Of a stretch of DNA of 47,632 nt, positions 42,964 through 47,632 are shown one piece after another; position 1 is the first letter of the stretch, and each line of letters starts with the position of its first letter. The position numbers were made by a program, and so were the translations under genes. The notes under the pieces are model-generated. The model was not told the DNA's origin and ran no database searches. It was given only the letters and a program-made list of their open reading frames with translations. The stretch comes from VBDM01 sp035519135. Its GTDB lineage: Bacteria; Pseudomonadota; Gammaproteobacteria; Burkholderiales; SG8-39. The DNA is taken from contig DATIWX010000033.1 of assembly GCA_035519135.1 (NCBI GenBank), positions 1 through 47,632 on the forward strand, in the 5' to 3' direction.

Positions 42964-43313
42964 TGAAGGTCGTCGTCGGCGCCCACTACGGACTCAAGGA
43001 CTGGCTGGCGCAGCGCATGACGGCGGTCGTGATGGCGGTCTACACGCTGATCTTCGTCGCGGTCCTGCTGAGCGGCGGGCCGATCACCTACGAGTCGTGG
43101 AAGGCCCTGTTCGGCAAGGGCCTGCTGGGATTGATGCCGTTCCTCACGCTCCTGTTCGTAGTGAGCGTGCTCATCCACGCCTGGATCGGCGTGCGCGACA
43201 TTCTCATGGACTACATCAAACCCACCGCGCTGCGTCTTGCGTTCGAAGTCGTCACCATCCTGTGGCTCGTCGGCTGCGCCGGCTGGGCGTTGCGTATACT
43301 CTGGAGGCTGTAG
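42957..43313 (+). CDS. sdhD: Succinate dehydrogenase membrane anchor SdhD
   Basis: This 118-residue membrane anchor has three transmembrane segments. AHYGLKDWLAQRM near the N-terminus and the haem histidine in VLIHAWIGVRDILMDY are typical of SdhD. The ATG at 42957 overlaps the sdhC stop by seven bases; a second in-frame ATG at 42963 is also possible. sdhA starts three bases after its stop. Confidence 0.94.
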   Translation: MVMKVVVGAHYGLKDWLAQRMTAVVMAVYTLIFVAVLLSGGPITYESWKALFGKGLLGLMPFLTLLFVVSVLIHAWIGVRDILMDYIKPTALRLAFEVVTILWLVGCAGWALRILWRL

Positions 43314-43316
43314 GCG

Positions 43317-45080
43317 GTGGAGCTTTCCAAGCGAAGTTTCGACGTGGTCGTGGTCGGCGCGGGCGGCGCCGGCCTGCGCGCTGCGCTGCAGCTCTCGGAA
43401 GCGGGCCTGTCGGTCGCGGTGCTCTCCAAGGTGTTCCCGACGCGCTCGCACACCGTCGCGGCGCAGGGCGGCATCGGCGCGGCGCTGGGCAACATGGGCG
43501 AGGATACCTGGCTGTGGCACATGTACGACACGGTCAAGGGATCCGACTGGCTCGGCGACCAGGACGCGATCGAGTTCATGGTGCGCGAGGCGCCCAAAGC
43601 CGTGTACGAGCTCGAGCACTACGGCATGCCGTTCGACCGCAACGAGAACGGCACGGTGTACCAGCGCCCGTTCGGCGGCCACTCCCAGAACTTCGGCGAG
43701 CGCCCGGTGCAGCGCTCGTGCTGCGCGGCGGACCGTACCGGCCACGCGATGCTGCACACGCTCTACCAGCGGAACGTCAGGGCGCGCACCCAGTTCTTCG
43801 TCGAGTGGATGGCGCTCGACCTCGTGCGCGACGCGGGCGGGCAGGTGCTGGGGGTGACCGCGCTCGAGATGGAAACGGGCGAGGTGATGCTCCTTCATTC
43901 CCGCGCGACGCTGTTCGCGACCGGCGGTGCGGGGCGCATCTTCGCCTCCACCACCAACGCCTTCATCTGCACCGGCGACGGCCTGGGCATGGCGGCGCGC
44001 GCGGGGATCCCTCTGGAGGACATGGAGTTCTGGCAATTCCACCCGACGGGAGTCGCGGGAGCGGGGGTGCTCATCACCGAAGGCGTGCGCGGGGAGGGCG
44101 GGTACCTGCTGAACAAGAACGGCGAGCGCTTCATGGAGCGCTATGCGCCGAATCTCAAGGACCTCGCCTCGCGCGACGTGGTCTCGCGCGCCATGGCGAC
44201 CGAGATCAAGGAAGGGCGCGGCGCCGGACAGCACGGCGACTATGTGCTGCTCAAGCTCGATCACCTCGGTCCCGAGGTCATCGAGAAGCGTCTGCCGGGC
44301 ATTCGCGAGATCGCGAAGAAATTCGCCAATGTGGACCCCGTGAAGGATCCGATCCCGGTGGTGCCGACGGTGCACTACCAGATGGGCGGCATCCCCACCA
44401 ACTACCTGGGCGAAGTGGTCGTCCCGCGCTCGGGCGACCCCGAGGCCGTGGTGCCCGGGTTCTACGCGGCGGGGGAGTGCGCCTGCGCCTCGGTGCACGG
44501 AGCGAACCGCCTGGGGACGAACTCCCTCACCGATCTTCTGGTGTTCGGCAAGGCAGCCGCCGAGTCGATCGTGAAGTTCCTCCGGGAGAACCCGGGCCGC
44601 AAGGACCTGCCCGGGGACGCGGGCGACGCGACGCTCGCGCGCCTGGCGCGCCTCGACGGCCAGAAGAACGGCGAGTCCGTTTCGGAAGTCGGGAACGAGA
44701 TGCGCCGCGCGATGCAGGCGCACTGCGGCGTGTTCCGCTTCCCGGACATGCTCGCGCAGGGCGTGAAGAAGATCCGCGAAATCGCGGACCGCGCCACGCG
44801 CACGCAGATCGGGGACAAGAGCAAGGTGTTCAACACCGCGCGGGTCGAGGCGCTCGAGCTCGACAATCTGATCGAGGTGGCGCGCGCCTCGATGGTGTCG
44901 GCGGAGGCGCGCAAGGAGTCGCGGGGCGCACACGACCGCGCCGACCATCACGAGCGCGACGATGCGAACTGGCTGAAGCACACGCTGTGGTACAAGGACG
45001 GCGACCGGCTCGAGTACAAGCCGGTCCACTTGAAGCCGCTCACCGCGAGCAGCATCGAGCCGAAGGTGCGCACGTACTAG
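43317..45080 (+). CDS. sdhA: Succinate dehydrogenase flavoprotein subunit SdhA
   Basis: This 587-residue FAD subunit oxidises succinate to fumarate at the inner face of the membrane. The FAD motif VVVVGAGGAGLRAALQL begins at residue 10. The covalent flavin attachment histidine is H45 in RSHTVAAQGGI. Active-site segments include FWQFHPTGV, VHYQMGGIPTNY and GANRLGTNSL. The length is normal. The start is a GTG at 43317. The flavinylation factor SdhE is encoded downstream in the same operon. Confidence 0.97.
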   Translation: MELSKRSFDVVVVGAGGAGLRAALQLSEAGLSVAVLSKVFPTRSHTVAAQGGIGAALGNMGEDTWLWHMYDTVKGSDWLGDQDAIEFMVREAPKAVYELEHYGMPFDRNENGTVYQRPFGGHSQNFGERPVQRSCCAADRTGHAMLHTLYQRNVRARTQFFVEWMALDLVRDAGGQVLGVTALEMETGEVMLLHSRATLFATGGAGRIFASTTNAFICTGDGLGMAARAGIPLEDMEFWQFHPTGVAGAGVLITEGVRGEGGYLLNKNGERFMERYAPNLKDLASRDVVSRAMATEIKEGRGAGQHGDYVLLKLDHLGPEVIEKRLPGIREIAKKFANVDPVKDPIPVVPTVHYQMGGIPTNYLGEVVVPRSGDPEAVVPGFYAAGECACASVHGANRLGTNSLTDLLVFGKAAAESIVKFLRENPGRKDLPGDAGDATLARLARLDGQKNGESVSEVGNEMRRAMQAHCGVFRFPDMLAQGVKKIREIADRATRTQIGDKSKVFNTARVEALELDNLIEVARASMVSAEARKESRGAHDRADHHERDDANWLKHTLWYKDGDRLEYKPVHLKPLTASSIEPKVRTY

Positions 45081-45102
45081 GACACGAGCCAGGGGTGACT
45101 CA

Positions 45103-45798
45103 GTGAAATTCAGAATCTACCGCTACGACCCGGACAAGGACGAGAAACCGCGCATGCAGGACTACGACGTCCAGCTCGATCCGCACGACCGGATGCTGCT
45201 CGACGCGCTGGTACGCATCAAGGAGCAGGATGACAGCCTATCGCTGCGACGCTCCTGCCGCGAGGGCGTGTGCGGCTCGGACGCCATGAACATCAACGGC
45301 AAGAACGGGCTCGCCTGCATTACCAAGCTCGCCGACCTGAAGGAGCCGGTCGAGCTGCGACCGCTCCCCGGGCTGCCGGTGATCCGCGACCTGATCGTCG
45401 ACATGACGCAGTTCTTCAAACAGTACCATTCGATCAAGCCGTACCTGATCAACGACGACCCGGCGCCCGAAAGGGAACGCCTGCAATCGCCGCAAGAAAG
45501 GGAGCAGCTCGACGGCCTGTACGAGTGCATCCTCTGCGCCTGCTGCTCGACGTCCTGCCCTTCGTTCTGGTGGAATCCGGACAAGTTTGTCGGCCCGGCT
45601 GGGCTGCTGCAGGCCTACCGCTTCATCGCCGACAGCCGCGACCAGGCGGCTGCGGAGCGGCTCGACGATCTCGAGGACCCTTATCGCCTGTTCCGCTGTC
45701 ATAGCATCATGAACTGCGTCGACGTCTGCCCCAAGAACCTCAACCCGACAAGGGCCATCGGCAAGATCAAGGAGCTGATGGTGAAGCGCTCGGTGTAG
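45103..45798 (+). CDS. sdhB: Succinate dehydrogenase iron-sulfur subunit SdhB
   Basis: This 231-residue electron-transfer subunit carries all three clusters. The 2Fe-2S site is C52, C57, D60 and C72 (SCREGVCGSDAMN), with the aspartate ligand as in E. coli. The 4Fe-4S and 3Fe-4S sites use C142, C145, C148, C152, C199, C205 and C209 (ECILCACCSTSCP and FRCHSIMNCVDVCP). It begins with a GTG at 45103, 22 bases after sdhA. Confidence 0.97.
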   Translation: MKFRIYRYDPDKDEKPRMQDYDVQLDPHDRMLLDALVRIKEQDDSLSLRRSCREGVCGSDAMNINGKNGLACITKLADLKEPVELRPLPGLPVIRDLIVDMTQFFKQYHSIKPYLINDDPAPERERLQSPQEREQLDGLYECILCACCSTSCPSFWWNPDKFVGPAGLLQAYRFIADSRDQAAAERLDDLEDPYRLFRCHSIMNCVDVCPKNLNPTRAIGKIKELMVKRSV

Positions 45799-45803
45799 CG
45801 GGC

Positions 45804-46043
45804 ATGACCCGGGCCGAGATGAACCGTCTGCGTTGGCGCTGCCGGCGCGGCCTGCTCGAGAACGATATCGTGCTCGAACGCTTTCTCGCGACGCACGGGC
45901 CGCATCTCGAGGGCGAGCGCCTGAGCGCGTTCCAGGCGCTGCTCGAGTGCGGCGACAAGGAGCTGTGGAGCCTGGTCAGCGGGCGCAGCGAGTGCCGCGA
46001 TCCGGCGCTCGGCGAAGTGGTGCAACTGCTGCGGAGTTGTTGA
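45804..46043 (+). CDS. sdhE: FAD assembly factor SdhE
   Basis: This 79-residue DUF339 protein contains the conserved RGxxE motif as R15-G16-L17-L18-E19 (RGLLENDIVLERF). SdhE promotes covalent attachment of FAD to SdhA. It starts five bases after the sdhB stop, consistent with the common betaproteobacterial order sdhCDAB-sdhE-gltA. Confidence 0.95.
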   Translation: MTRAEMNRLRWRCRRGLLENDIVLERFLATHGPHLEGERLSAFQALLECGDKELWSLVSGRSECRDPALGEVVQLLRSC

Positions 46044-46082
46044 CCCGGCTGTTGAGCAAGGGAACTCACTTAAGGAAACGTC

Positions 46083-47378
<1,296 letters not shown>

Positions 47379-47417
47379 GTTTACGCGCGACTCAAGGCCG
47401 TCCACCGAGGTACCTAT

Positions 47418-47632
47418 ATGAGCGTCATGAAGGAATTCCTTTCCAGTTCCTACCTCTCCGGGTCGAACGCGCCCTTCATCGAGGAGCTGTACGAGGCTTG
47501 GCTCGGCGATCCCCAATCGGTTCCGCAGCAGTGGCGTGAATACTTCGACCGGCTGCAGGCGGTGCCCGCCGGCCCGGGCGGCAACGGGGCCGGGCGCGAC
47601 GTCGCGCACGCCCCGGTCGTCGCGGCGTTCGC
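47418..47632 (+). CDS. sucA: 2-oxoglutarate dehydrogenase E1 component, N-terminal part
   Basis: The first 71 codons are visible before the window ends. The N-terminus, with FLSSSYLSGSNAPFIEELYE and DPQSVPQQWREYFD, matches the E2-binding region of the OdhA/SucA E1 subunit that decarboxylates 2-oxoglutarate with ThDP. GAGG lies 8-11 bases before the ATG at 47418. The gene follows gltA by 39 bases and continues the TCA operon. Confidence 0.92.
   Translation, partial: MSVMKEFLSSSYLSGSNAPFIEELYEAWLGDPQSVPQQWREYFDRLQAVPAGPGGNGAGRDVAHAPVVAAF

Overview
This is high-GC DNA, densely packed with genes. The TCA-cycle block (sdhCDAB-sdhE-gltA-sucA) facing mdh-prpB-prpC-prpD-acnA, together with two orphan Bug/TctC solute receptors, points to a betaproteobacterium, most likely of the Burkholderiales type. 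This is inferred from gene content and protein character; no rRNA is present. I saw no tRNA or rRNA genes, CRISPR array, insertion sequence, integrase or phage gene. No gene-free stretch exceeds about 140 bases. Layout: bases 1-5602 carry small unrelated units: the end of a xanthine dehydrogenase-family molybdoenzyme, a lipoprotein, an EamA exporter (minus strand), a signal peptidase I, an FMN-dependent 2-hydroxyacid dehydrogenase and a hotdog thioesterase. From 5624 to 42434 every gene lies on the minus strand. Read in the direction of transcription, this run contains: (i) mdh-prpB-prpC-orf-prpD-acnA, joining TCA and methylcitrate-cycle enzymes; (ii) a Bug receptor plus a tricarballylate-dehydrogenase-like flavoprotein; (iii) a tight catabolic operon of KstD-like flavoprotein, ThDP-dependent enzyme, cupin, aldehyde dehydrogenase and IclR regulator; (iv) a branched-chain-amino-acid-type ABC transporter in which permease LivM and both ATPases LivG and LivF form one 842-residue protein, followed by an SDR and a binding protein without a signal peptide; (v) a TRAP transporter, an unknown protein, an RraA-family protein and a second Bug receptor; (vi) a metallo-beta-lactamase-fold protein and an LVIVD beta-propeller; (vii) a second, conventional five-gene Liv transporter, a second tricarballylate-dehydrogenase-like flavoprotein and a GFA-family zinc protein. 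From 42574 to the end the plus strand carries sdhC-sdhD-sdhA-sdhB-sdhE-gltA and the start of sucA. How it works together: the central block appears to be a carboxylic-acid scavenging island. It has four multi-component or receptor-based uptake modules feeding FAD dehydrogenases, a ThDP enzyme, an aldehyde dehydrogenase and an aldolase-like RraA protein. The products could enter the TCA or methylcitrate enzymes encoded next door. The substrates cannot be named from sequence alone. The most interesting regulatory signals are a 10-base motif (ATTTCACAAT) shared by the promoter regions of three adjacent operons around the IclR gene, and an FNR/FixK-type palindrome sitting on the predicted start point of the sdh operon beside an extended -10 element.
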